64,000 bases of DNA from CAYLLT01 sp964591605. GTDB lineage: Bacteria; Planctomycetota; Phycisphaerae; UBA1845; PWPN01. The notes below the pieces were generated by a model. It saw only the letters and a list, made by a program, of their open reading frames with translations, was not told the DNA's origin and did not search any database. Below, in pieces: positions 57,059 to 64,000 of the stretch (positions are counted from its first letter, which is position 1; each line of letters starts with the position of its first letter). Made by a program: the position numbers and the translations under genes. The DNA is taken from the NCBI GenBank assembly GCA_964591605.1, contig CAZQEN010000001.1:1-64000 (forward strand), given 5' to 3'.

Positions 57059-58456
57059 ATGGCTATGACGCGCCGAAGCTCACGCTGTCACTGTCGGTTG
57101 CGGGCGATGATGTGCTGTATGACCGTCGCCCTGGTCCTGACCCTAGGGTCGCTTGGGGTCGATGCCCACGAGGGTGAACACGGCCAGGCGCCGCCGCGCG
57201 TCCCCGATGCCGTGCTCCACCAGCCCTCGGCCATGCCCGACCGCATCGTGCTGACCTGGACGGATGATCCGGCCACCACGCAGGCCGTGACCTGGCGGAC
57301 GTCGACCGACGTGGATCGGGCGTATGCGGAAATCGCGCTGGCCGATGGCGGACCCGGCTTCAAGGATCGGGCCCAGCGGGTGGACGCCCAGACCACCTCG
57401 TTTCGGTCGGACCTGTCCAAGTGCCATGTGCACAGCGTCGAGTTCCAGGCCCTGCAGCCGGGGACGAAGTACGCGTATCGCGTGGGCGACGGGGCGAACT
57501 GGAGCGAGTGGTTCCAGTTCCGGACGGCCTCCTCGAGGCCAGAGCCGTTCTCCTTCATCTATTTCGGCGATGCCCAGAACGACATCCGGAGCATGTGGTC
57601 GCGGGTGATCCGCGAGGCATGGTCTGATGCGCCGAAGGCCGCTTTCATGCTCCACGCGGGCGACCTGGTCACGACGGCCGAGAGCGATGCCCTCTGGGGC
57701 GAGTGGTTCGGCGCGGGGGGGTGGCTCAACGCGATGATTCCCGTCATCGCCACGCCGGGCAACCACGAGTACGTCACCGAGAAGAAACCTGACGGCACCA
57801 GGGCCCGGCGAGTTTCGCGCCACTGGCCCGCCCAGTTCGCCTTTCCCCGCAACGGCCCGGAAGGGCTTGAAGAAACGGCGTACTATGTAGATTACCAGAG
57901 TCTTCGGGTGATCTCGCTCAATTCGAACGAGCGTCAGGCCGAGCAGGTGACCTGGCTCGAGCACGTGCTTTCCGAGAACGAGCGTCTCTGGACCGTCGTC
58001 GCGTTTCACCACCCGATCTTTTCGATGGCCAAAGACCGCGATAACCCCGACCTGCGCAACGCGTGGAAGCCGGTGTTCGACCGGCACCGCGTGGATCTCG
58101 TTCTCACCGGGCACGACCACAGCTACGGGCGGAGCGGCCTGCTGGCGGGGGAGAACGTCACGGAAGGCACGAACTGGCGATCGACGCCGACGGGGACGGT
58201 CTACGTGGTGTCAGTCAGCGGCCCCAAGATGTACAAACTCGACGAATCTCCCCGGGCCGAAATGCGGCGCGTGGCGGAGGATACGCAGCTCTACCAGATC
58301 ATCCGCATCGACGGCGGCGTGCTCCGGTACGAATCGCGGATGGCCACGGGCGAACTGTACGATGCGTTCACGCTGAAAAAGCGCGCCGGGCAGACCAATG
58401 AGATGATCGAGTATGTTCCTCCGACGCCGGAGCGGCGACATCCGCCCGCCAAGTGA
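57059..58456 (+). CDS. Exported metallophosphoesterase (purple acid phosphatase-like)
   Basis: About 465 residues. A hydrophobic signal (MMCCMTVALVLTLGSLGVDA) is preceded by several Met codons, so the start (57032, 57059 or 57065) is uncertain. A fibronectin-III-like N-terminal domain (about 40-155; PDRIVLTWTDDPATTQAVTW, LQPGTKYAYRVGDG) precedes the calcineurin-type core. The full dinuclear metal set is present: FIYFGDAQND, LHAGDLVTTAE, ATPGNHEYV, VAFHHPIFS, LTGHDHSYGRSG. This order is that of purple acid phosphatases, which hydrolyse phosphate esters outside the cell. The His-rich segment HEGEHG after the signal may bind metal. It stands alone. Confidence 0.88.
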   Translation: MAMTRRSSRCHCRLRAMMCCMTVALVLTLGSLGVDAHEGEHGQAPPRVPDAVLHQPSAMPDRIVLTWTDDPATTQAVTWRTSTDVDRAYAEIALADGGPGFKDRAQRVDAQTTSFRSDLSKCHVHSVEFQALQPGTKYAYRVGDGANWSEWFQFRTASSRPEPFSFIYFGDAQNDIRSMWSRVIREAWSDAPKAAFMLHAGDLVTTAESDALWGEWFGAGGWLNAMIPVIATPGNHEYVTEKKPDGTRARRVSRHWPAQFAFPRNGPEGLEETAYYVDYQSLRVISLNSNERQAEQVTWLEHVLSENERLWTVVAFHHPIFSMAKDRDNPDLRNAWKPVFDRHRVDLVLTGHDHSYGRSGLLAGENVTEGTNWRSTPTGTVYVVSVSGPKMYKLDESPRAEMRRVAEDTQLYQIIRIDGGVLRYESRMATGELYDAFTLKKRAGQTNEMIEYVPPTPERRHPPAK

Positions 58457-59580
58457 TGTGTCGTGCGGCCGGATTCTGGATGCCCCACTGGTTGTATGAG
58501 GTGGCGTCCCTGCGACGGGTGCATGAGACGTGCGGCCTTGCCGCTCGGCCTCTCTGATTCCGGGCAGTGCCCCGCCAACGATTTCGGGGGGCATTTCCTT
58601 GACAAAACGACTTTTCAGTGTATATTCATTTTTGGTTTTTCAAGTCTGCGATCTGTCCGTGATGTCTGTCAGTCGGTGTGATGGAGGCTGGCTGGATCGT
58701 CGCCGTCCTTTAGCGGTTCACATTCCGGGTGGAGGCTCCGTCTGTGCGCGGACGGGGAGCGGAGAGCCGCGGCGATTAAAGTGAATTTGAAATCAGTGCG
58801 AGCGAGGAAGCCTGCCGGATACCTAGCGAAAGATCCAGCTTGCTTCCGTTTTGCGGTGCGTTATTATTATTGAACTTGCGCTGGTGTTTTGGGGTAGAAG
58901 TGCCGCGCGTTTCCCCGTGCGGCATGCTGCGGCGATCGCCGATGACCATTCGGTCAGTCGTTAGGCCAGTCGCACAGTGTTTCGTTCAATTTCGTGATGG
59001 AGGCGATTTCGGGCTCTGCGGAAATGCCCGTCCGGTGGTCTTGCGCACACCTCTTTTCACTGGGATGGAAGGGGTGACGCGCGGACTGCTGCAGGACGGG
59101 AGGTATCAGCGGCCGAGAACAGGTTTTTTGTTTTTCTGCAGATTACCGCGGAAGAAGACCGGCCGAACGTCGTTATTTATATATGCCGGGGCTTGCCTGC
59201 GGTGTTGTGCCCGGCTTGCTGGCAGGCCAGGGGGGTCAACAACGTGTGAGCCGGCGGTCGTTCCGGAAGCTGGCCGGGGCGTTTCGCGGGCTCGTCGGTC
59301 GATCTGTGTGCCGGTCATCGGCGCGGATCTGCTCGATGCACAGCGACGTCGCTCTCAGGGAAACGAGTGACCGTCGCCCAGTCAAAGGAGGGCGTGTTTA
59401 AGGTTCTGCAGTGTTCGTTGCGCTGGGTTGCGTGCAGCCAATGACTGGCTGCCCTGGGAAACACATGGTGACGCCGGAGTGAACGGAGCCTTTCCGTCAC
59501 TGCGGTGCGAGTTGTCTGGCTTTATGGCCGGCAGGACGCCGGATGGTTCTGCTGCGCCGCAACCTGAAAAGAGAGCGCAC
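58457..59580. other. 1.1-kb stretch without a convincing gene, led by a strong promoter
   Basis: It starts with a promoter at 58599-58626 and contains several hairpins, such as CCGTC...GACGG near 58738 and GCCGGGG...CCCGGC near 59183. Its AT-rich patches (e.g. TTATTTATATAT near 59171) are unlike the surrounding coding DNA. The ORF 58840-59370 has no family features. A long leader or a separate non-coding RNA is possible. Confidence 0.5.
58599..58626 (+). promoter_or_regulatory. Strong sigma-70-type promoter
   Basis: TTGACA at 58599-58604, a 16-base spacer, TATATT at 58621-58626, within an AT-rich patch. The nearest downstream gene on this strand is the LuxR-type regulator about 950 bases away. 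Confidence 0.65.
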
Positions 59581-59898
59581 GTGATAATGGCACAGTCAGC
59601 GAGAAGCACCTTGTTTGACCGATCGGAACCGGATCCCGATAATGGGTTCCCTGCCCCCTGCATCATTGCCGAGTTCAGCGAGCAGCGGCATCTGACAGCG
59701 CGCGAGCATGAGATTCTCTCGAAGGTCTGCCTGGGCCTCAAAAACATACAGATCGCACGCGAGCTGGGCGTCTCCAATGCCACGATCCGGCTGCATATCG
59801 GCAACATTCACCGAAAACTCGGCAGCACCAGCAAGGTCGATCTGGTTCTGCAGCTCTGGCAATGGTCCTGCCGGAACGGCCACGCCGGCAGGGGCTGA
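59581..59898 (+). CDS. Solo LuxR-type HTH transcriptional regulator
   Basis: A protein of about 105 residues consisting almost only of a GerE/LuxR-type helix-turn-helix: HLTAREHEILSKVCLGLKNI, QIARELGVSNATIRLHIGNI, HRKLGSTSKVDLVLQLW. The recognition helix is SNATIRLHIGNIHRKL. No receiver, autoinducer or ATPase domain is present, so it may act alone or with a partner kinase. The GTG at 59581 has AGAGAG five bases upstream, and the ATG at 59587 is an alternative; the open frame back to 59428 looks non-coding. The long promoter-led region before it may be its leader. The ThuA-like gene converges on it. Confidence 0.8.
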   Translation: MIMAQSARSTLFDRSEPDPDNGFPAPCIIAEFSEQRHLTAREHEILSKVCLGLKNIQIARELGVSNATIRLHIGNIHRKLGSTSKVDLVLQLWQWSCRNGHAGRG

Positions 59899-59920
59899 CG
59901 CGGCGCGGTGCACCGGCCGT

Positions 59921-60661
59921 TCACCTGGCCGGCACACCGGCTGCCCACGCGGTTCCCCGCTGCAGCAGCCGCGCGAAGTTGGGATCGCGGCAGGCCTTGG
60001 CGTCGTGACCGAGCATGAAGCCGAACACGCGCCCCTTGCCATAGTCCAGCGTCCAGGCAATCGGCTCGGTCTGCTTGCTCCACTCTGAGTCCGCTTCCAC
60101 GAGCACATTGATCGGCGCGTCGCCGACCAGTTTGGCGTAGAGTTCGTCGTCGGCCTCGAAATCCGACGTGCCCTGCGTGATCGGATGGTCCTTCGCCTTG
60201 ACCCTCGCTTTGAAGGTCCCGCGCGGGCCGTGCCCTGAGCCCTTGGTCCAGATGCGTCCCACCAGATCGCGGTATTCCGGCCAGTCTTCGAACGCCCGCA
60301 CCGAGAAGTGGAACGCAATCAGCCCCTTGCCGTCTTTCACGAAGCGGGTGAGGTTCTCGCGGGCCTTCGGCGTGATGCCCGGCCGCTGCCAGTTGTAGTA
60401 GTTGAGCAGGATTGCGTCATAGCCGTCGAGCGCCGAGGATTCCAGCACGAGCGGCTCCTCCGACACCACGACTTCAAACTGTCTGGTCGCCTCGAGGTGC
60501 TCGCGCAGCGCCGGCGACGTCTCGCGCCAGTTGTGGGCGGGGACATCGCGGCCCGTGACCAGCAGAATGCGCTTGAGCTTCGCCTCCGCCGGCTGATCGG
60601 CCGACTGTCCAGACACGAGCAGGCCTGCCACCACCCAGAGTCCCCACATCACCAGTTTCAT
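59921..60661 (-). CDS. Exported ThuA-like domain protein
   Basis: A 246-residue protein with a signal peptide (MKLVMWGLWVVAGLLVSGQSA) and a ThuA-like, class I amidotransferase-fold domain: KRILLVTGRDVPAHNWRETSP, YDAILLNYYNWQRPG, FVKDGKGLIAFHFSVRAF, HPITQGTSDFEADDELYAKL and GKGRVFGFMLGHDAKA. ThuA domains are linked to trehalose and other sugar metabolism and are very common as exported proteins in planctomycetes; the enzymatic role is unclear. It stands alone here. Confidence 0.88.
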   Translation of the reverse strand: MKLVMWGLWVVAGLLVSGQSADQPAEAKLKRILLVTGRDVPAHNWRETSPALREHLEATRQFEVVVSEEPLVLESSALDGYDAILLNYYNWQRPGITPKARENLTRFVKDGKGLIAFHFSVRAFEDWPEYRDLVGRIWTKGSGHGPRGTFKARVKAKDHPITQGTSDFEADDELYAKLVGDAPINVLVEADSEWSKQTEPIAWTLDYGKGRVFGFMLGHDAKACRDPNFARLLQRGTAWAAGVPAR

Positions 60662-60853
60662 CTGCCACCTCTGTCAAAAACAGAAAGGATCATGCCGCTG
60701 CCGTCCGAATGACTGGACAGCATACTCGACCGGGCCGGCGCGCGCCTGCCGGAAGGGCAGGTAAGAGCATAATGCCTTGCCGGGTGGGGCGAAACCACGG
60801 GAACCGCCTGGATGCAGGTCCACGGGCGGATGGCGCGCTCACCGGCGGGCGCA

Positions 60854-62917
60854 TCACATCTCGGGCGGCAACTGCTCGACCTGGGCGGCGGTGAAGACGG
60901 GGCCTTCCTTGCAGATGTAGATCGGGCCGACGTTGCAGCGCCCGCACTTGCCCACGCCGCACTTCATGCGGTTTTCGAGCGTGGTGTACACGTCCTCGGA
61001 CCGGTAGCCGAGCTTTTTGAGGCTCGTGAGCGTGAACTTGATCATGATCGGCGGGCCGCACAGGACGGCCACGCGATTGGCGGGTGAGGGTTTGACGGCC
61101 TCGACGAGCTGCGGCACGAAGCCGGTGTAGCGGCGGTGGGCGGGGTCGAGCTTGCTCGCGCCGGGCTCCTTCAGGTTGAGCGGCCGCCAGCCTTCTTCCG
61201 CCGGCTCTTCGGCCAGACCGCCCTTCCCGCCGGGCTTCCAGTCGATGCAGAGCCACAGATCCACGTCCGGGCGGGCTTCCCACTCGGCCAGTTCGTGCTT
61301 GTAGACGTGATCGGACCACGTCCGGGCGCCGTAGACGATCGTGATCTGGCCGTAGTCCTCGCGGCGGTCGAGACAGTACTGGATGACGCTGCGCATCGGC
61401 GGCAGGGCGATTCCGCCGGCGATGAAGAGCAGGTCCTTGCCGCGCCACGACTCGACCGGGAACGAGTTGCCATATGGCCCGCGGAAACCCATGACATCCC
61501 CGACGTTGAGCCGCCGCAGGGCCCGCGTGACACGACCGGCCTGGCGGAACGTGCACTCGATGTAGCCCGTGCGCGTGGAGGCACTCGCGATGCAGAACGT
61601 CGACTCGCCCTCGCCCAGCGCGCCGTAGAGCCCGAACTGGCCGACGCGGAAGGTGAAGGCCTTGCCTTCCTGATCATCGGCGAACTCCAGGCGGAGCGTG
61701 CGAACGTCGGGCGTCTCGTCGCGCAGATCGGCGATGCGCATCAGGTAGGGGCGGTAGATGTTGATTGTGTGTTGTCTGTTGTCTGTTGTTTGTTGCGGGC
61801 TGCTGGTCGGCTGGACCTGCCTCTCCGACGTTTGTGCGCCGCTGCTTAACTCTTCCAGGTCGGCGAGCATGTCCATTCCGGCGGGGCAGAGGCGCAGGCA
61901 GCGCCCGCAGCCGGTGCAGAGCACGCGGCCGAACTTGTCGGGGTAGTAGCGGAACTTGTGCGAGAGCCGCTGCCGCCAGCGGGCCGCCTGGTCGGGACGC
62001 GGATTGTGACCGGAGGCGTGCAGCGTGAACAGGCCAAACGCGCAGGCATCCCAGTTCTTCTGGCGGATTCCTTCGCGGCTGCCCATCTCTTCCTGGATGT
62101 CGAAGCAGTGGCAGGTCGGGCACACGAACGCGCAGGTTCCGCAGGCCAGGCAGGACTGAGCGCTGCGCGCCCAGAGCGGATCGTCGAACCGCTGCTTGAG
62201 CGCGACGCGCACCGTCGGCGCCTCAAACCGCTTTGGCACGCTCAGTCGCACCCGCTCGCGCATCGCTTCGAGTGCCGGATCGCGGGGGGCGGGCTCGAAC
62301 GCGCCGATGGTCGCCAACAGGTCGCGGCCCGCGTCCGTCCGGGGCTGCGCCCGAAATGTCCCGTCGGGCAGGGCGGTCAGCAGCAGGTCGCCGCAGCCCT
62401 CGCCGGCCGGGTCCACGCCGACGCTCGTGCAGAAACATCCGTCGTCGACCGGCCCCTCGCACGCCAGCACAATGATCGCGATGCGTTTGATCCGCTCCTC
62501 GAAGAACGGGTCGTGATAGTCCCATCCAAAGAGCGGGGCGAGAATGTCCGGGGCCGCCGCGTCGCACGGCCGGGCGCCGAACAGCACCACCCGCGGGAAC
62601 TCGCCTGCCGGATCGCTGACCGCCCACTGCCGGCCGTCCCGCTCCAGATGCAGAATCGGTTCCGTGCGCGGGAACCAGGCCGCCTTGGGGCTGATGCGGG
62701 GCAGGCCCTTGCCCAGGCCGCTCGCGGCGGCGTCTTCTTTCGTGAGCAGTCGATACTCGACGCCCGCACCAGCAATGACCGGCGCGAGGACCTGCCGGCC
62801 TTCGGCGAGCAGCCGCGCGGGCCAGGCCTCGACTTGCTCGCGAGAGATGATATAGCCGACCGGAATCTCATCCCGATCGGTGCGGCTGTCCTGGCTTTTT
62901 CCAACGGAGCTGGTCAT
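60854..62917 (-). CDS. Fused 4Fe-4S (HydB/AsrA-like) and FAD/NAD(P)-2Fe-2S (HydG/AsrB-like) redox protein
   Basis: A 687-residue fusion from the ATG at 62915-62917. Part 1 (about 1-355) is an AsrA/HydB-like iron-sulfur protein with two ferredoxin-type motifs, SCLACGTCAFVCPTCHCFD and CTGCGRCLRLCPAGMD. Part 2 (about 390-687) is a ferredoxin-reductase-like module: an FAD-binding loop near RGPYGNSFP, an NAD(P) segment FIAGGIALPPMRS, CGPPIMIKFT, and a C-terminal 2Fe-2S site, MKCGVGKCGRCNVG. In sulfhydrogenases, sulfite reductases and FlxABCD complexes these are separate subunits. The linker between them is encoded by 7-base tandem repeats (61770-61797). It should pass electrons between NAD(P)H and a partner such as Hdr. 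It is 13 bases downstream of the next redox gene. Confidence 0.87.
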   Translation of the reverse strand: MTSSVGKSQDSRTDRDEIPVGYIISREQVEAWPARLLAEGRQVLAPVIAGAGVEYRLLTKEDAAASGLGKGLPRISPKAAWFPRTEPILHLERDGRQWAVSDPAGEFPRVVLFGARPCDAAAPDILAPLFGWDYHDPFFEERIKRIAIIVLACEGPVDDGCFCTSVGVDPAGEGCGDLLLTALPDGTFRAQPRTDAGRDLLATIGAFEPAPRDPALEAMRERVRLSVPKRFEAPTVRVALKQRFDDPLWARSAQSCLACGTCAFVCPTCHCFDIQEEMGSREGIRQKNWDACAFGLFTLHASGHNPRPDQAARWRQRLSHKFRYYPDKFGRVLCTGCGRCLRLCPAGMDMLADLEELSSGAQTSERQVQPTSSPQQTTDNRQHTINIYRPYLMRIADLRDETPDVRTLRLEFADDQEGKAFTFRVGQFGLYGALGEGESTFCIASASTRTGYIECTFRQAGRVTRALRRLNVGDVMGFRGPYGNSFPVESWRGKDLLFIAGGIALPPMRSVIQYCLDRREDYGQITIVYGARTWSDHVYKHELAEWEARPDVDLWLCIDWKPGGKGGLAEEPAEEGWRPLNLKEPGASKLDPAHRRYTGFVPQLVEAVKPSPANRVAVLCGPPIMIKFTLTSLKKLGYRSEDVYTTLENRMKCGVGKCGRCNVGPIYICKEGPVFTAAQVEQLPPEM
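61770..61797. repeat. Seven-base tandem units inside a coding linker (TGTTGTC type)
   Basis: TGTTGTC, TGTTGTC, TGTTGTT, TGTTGCG on the plus strand. Read on the minus strand it encodes part of PQQTTDNRQHT in the linker of the fused redox protein. The frame is kept because three units make 21 bases. Confidence 0.85.
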
Positions 62918-62930
62918 GTCTGATCTTCGC

Positions 62931-64000
62931 CTACAGAATAAACGCCTCGTCGTCATCCGACCGGAACGCCGCCTGCAGGGGCGGATCGCTCATGGAGAGC
63001 CCGGCGCGGAATCCAAAGTGCTTCAGTGCGGATCGGGCCATCGCCGCCGAGAGCAGATTGATGGGAATCCCGCACGGGCAGGCGCTCTCGCAGGCGCCGC
63101 AGCCGATGCAGCGCCCGGCCAGGTGAAACGCCCGCACCAGGTGCCACGCGAAGTTGCCCGGGCCGTCGGCGGCGGTCGGGAACCATTGCGGCTGGTTCCT
63201 GTCCGCGAAGCACTCGTCGCAGTTGCACAGAGGGCACGACTGGCGGCACGCATAGCATTTGATGCAGCGGTCGAACTGCCCGGTCCAGAAAGCCCATCGC
63301 TCCTGCGGCGTGCGGGCCATCAACTCGTCGAGCTGGGCCAGCGTGCTCTCGGAGAAGCCGACCAGCGCGTCCCACGAGAGTTGCGCGACTCCGGGAAACA
63401 GCTCCGCGGCCTGCGGGCCCGGCGGCATGCGGCCGGCGAACTGGCCGCCTTCGTCGACGACGAACATCACGATCTGCGCCGGGTCAAGCTGCTTATCCTG
63501 CAGGATGACGTTGATAGCCAGCCATTCGCGGCGGCGGGTCACGATGCCGACAGGCGCCGAGGCCTTGATCCAGGGGTGCTTGAGCAGCCGGGCGAGGTTA
63601 CCGCCTTCGTCGGGCAGCATGAGTTCGTCGACTTCGGCGGCGGACATCATCCATCCGGCCCGCACGCCGCCGAGTGTCTTGCCGCGCATCCAGCCGATCA
63701 TCGTGCGGATCGTCCCGGATTCGAACGCCTCCTTGATGGAGGCAATGAGGGCGGGCGGGGCCGGCTTTGGTTCGCTGCGCGCGGGCGGCGGTTTCCGGTA
63801 CATGGGAAGCGCGACGGCCGGAGGCGCGGGTGCCGGCTTGTGATCCGACGCCAGGCGCCGCATGGCGCTGTAGGGGCCCAGGTCGCGGATGAAGTCGGTG
63901 AACGAGGCAATCGTCTTGACCCATTTGGCGCCCTCGGCCGCGGAAATCCACGCGAATTGCAGGCGGCGCAGGTCAAATCCGACCGTATCGAGCAAATCGC
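62931..64000 (-). CDS. MvhD/FlxD-like domain fused to a 4Fe-4S subunit (cut by right edge)
   Basis: The frame is open to the right edge, so the N terminus is missing; about 355 residues are visible. The first 45 (TVGFDLRRLQFAWISAAEGAKWVKTIASFTDFIRDLGP) match the C-terminal end of MvhD/FlxD-type iron-sulfur proteins that feed electrons to HdrA. After a Pro/Lys-rich linker comes a domain ending in two ferredoxin-type cluster sites, CIKCYACRQSCPLCNCDEC and CIGCGACESACPCGIPIN, like formate-dehydrogenase-beta or FlxB-type subunits. The next gene begins 13 bases later on the same strand. Together they look like a compacted Flx-type NAD(P)H-Hdr module, and HdrABC genes would be expected beyond the right edge. 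Function is inferred from domain order. Confidence 0.82.
   Translation of the reverse strand, partial: DLLDTVGFDLRRLQFAWISAAEGAKWVKTIASFTDFIRDLGPYSAMRRLASDHKPAPAPPAVALPMYRKPPPARSEPKPAPPALIASIKEAFESGTIRTMIGWMRGKTLGGVRAGWMMSAAEVDELMLPDEGGNLARLLKHPWIKASAPVGIVTRRREWLAINVILQDKQLDPAQIVMFVVDEGGQFAGRMPPGPQAAELFPGVAQLSWDALVGFSESTLAQLDELMARTPQERWAFWTGQFDRCIKCYACRQSCPLCNCDECFADRNQPQWFPTAADGPGNFAWHLVRAFHLAGRCIGCGACESACPCGIPINLLSAAMARSALKHFGFRAGLSMSDPPLQAAFRSDDDEAFIL

Noticed and set aside
58840..59370. Plus-strand ORF of 176 codons in the 1.1-kb spacer
   Set aside because: Irregular composition, many Cys/Arg, no family features, no ribosome-binding site.
59428..59580. N-terminal extension of the LuxR-type gene
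   Set aside because: TTG start, no ribosome-binding site and no domain. The HTH protein fits better with a start at 59581 or 59587.
1..64000. tRNA or rRNA genes
   Set aside because: No cloverleaf-like segment with a T-loop GGTTCGAATCC-type core or rRNA-like stretch was noticed on either strand by eye. A tRNAscan run would be decisive.

Overview
The window looks like a scaffold from a high-GC environmental planctomycete, probably Phycisphaerae-like. This is inferred from protein content: PEP-CTERM surface proteins, dockerin-like Asp-rich tails ending in VP, a sulfatase, Gfo/Idh/MocA oxidoreductases, a PmoA-like DUF6807 protein, a neutral-ceramidase-like protein, and many dispersed palindromic intergenic repeats. 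Two runs of exactly 100 N mark scaffold gaps, which suggests a metagenome-assembled genome. No rRNA, tRNA or CRISPR was seen.

Layout. 0-6 kb (minus): rho (cut by the left edge) and coaE, a VOC protein, an exported protein with a C-terminal anchor, and an MMPL/RND exporter. 6.2-7.1 kb (plus): a lower-GC cassette with a near-consensus promoter, a small unknown ORF and a dCTP deaminase gene interrupted by one in-frame TAA. 7.2-17.1 kb (minus): a sulfatase carrying an in-frame 39-base tandem repeat array, a large membrane protein, a sugar isomerase/epimerase-like TIM barrel, a GH127 lipoprotein, hemA and a HemX/CcsA-like gene. 17.9-38.4 kb: a surface-protein island with four HAF-type proteins (two PEP-CTERM, two dockerin-like), two TMTC-like membrane/TPR proteins, and three tandem paralogues of an unrecognised family whose dockerin-like tails are nearly identical in DNA. 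38.6-45.5 kb (minus): a probable operon of a sugar-binding lipoprotein, a second lipoprotein, a SIS protein, a DUF6807 protein and an esterase-like hydrolase. 45.7-56.7 kb: sugar-acid and deoxysugar catabolism genes, including a D-lyxose isomerase-like cupin, RhaT, two Gfo/Idh proteins, a lactonase-like amidohydrolase, an SDR, a cyclase-family protein, a zinc dehydrogenase, a PPC-domain protein and an MBL hydrolase. 57-60.7 kb: a metallophosphoesterase, a 1.1-kb stretch without a convincing gene, a solo LuxR-type HTH protein and a ThuA-like protein. 60.8-64 kb (minus): fused redox subunits resembling the Flx/Hdr electron-transfer module.

The most unusual signals are regulatory and repetitive. 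Two PEP-CTERM genes share a conserved, hairpin-forming 5' leader and a dyad over the -35 box. Five exported-protein genes share a promoter form, GTTGAC-N16-18-TAA(A/C)(C/G)T. Seven-base tandem repeats recur in several places, one of them forming the linker of a fused redox enzyme. A 100-bp MITE-like element is flanked by a 7-bp direct repeat.
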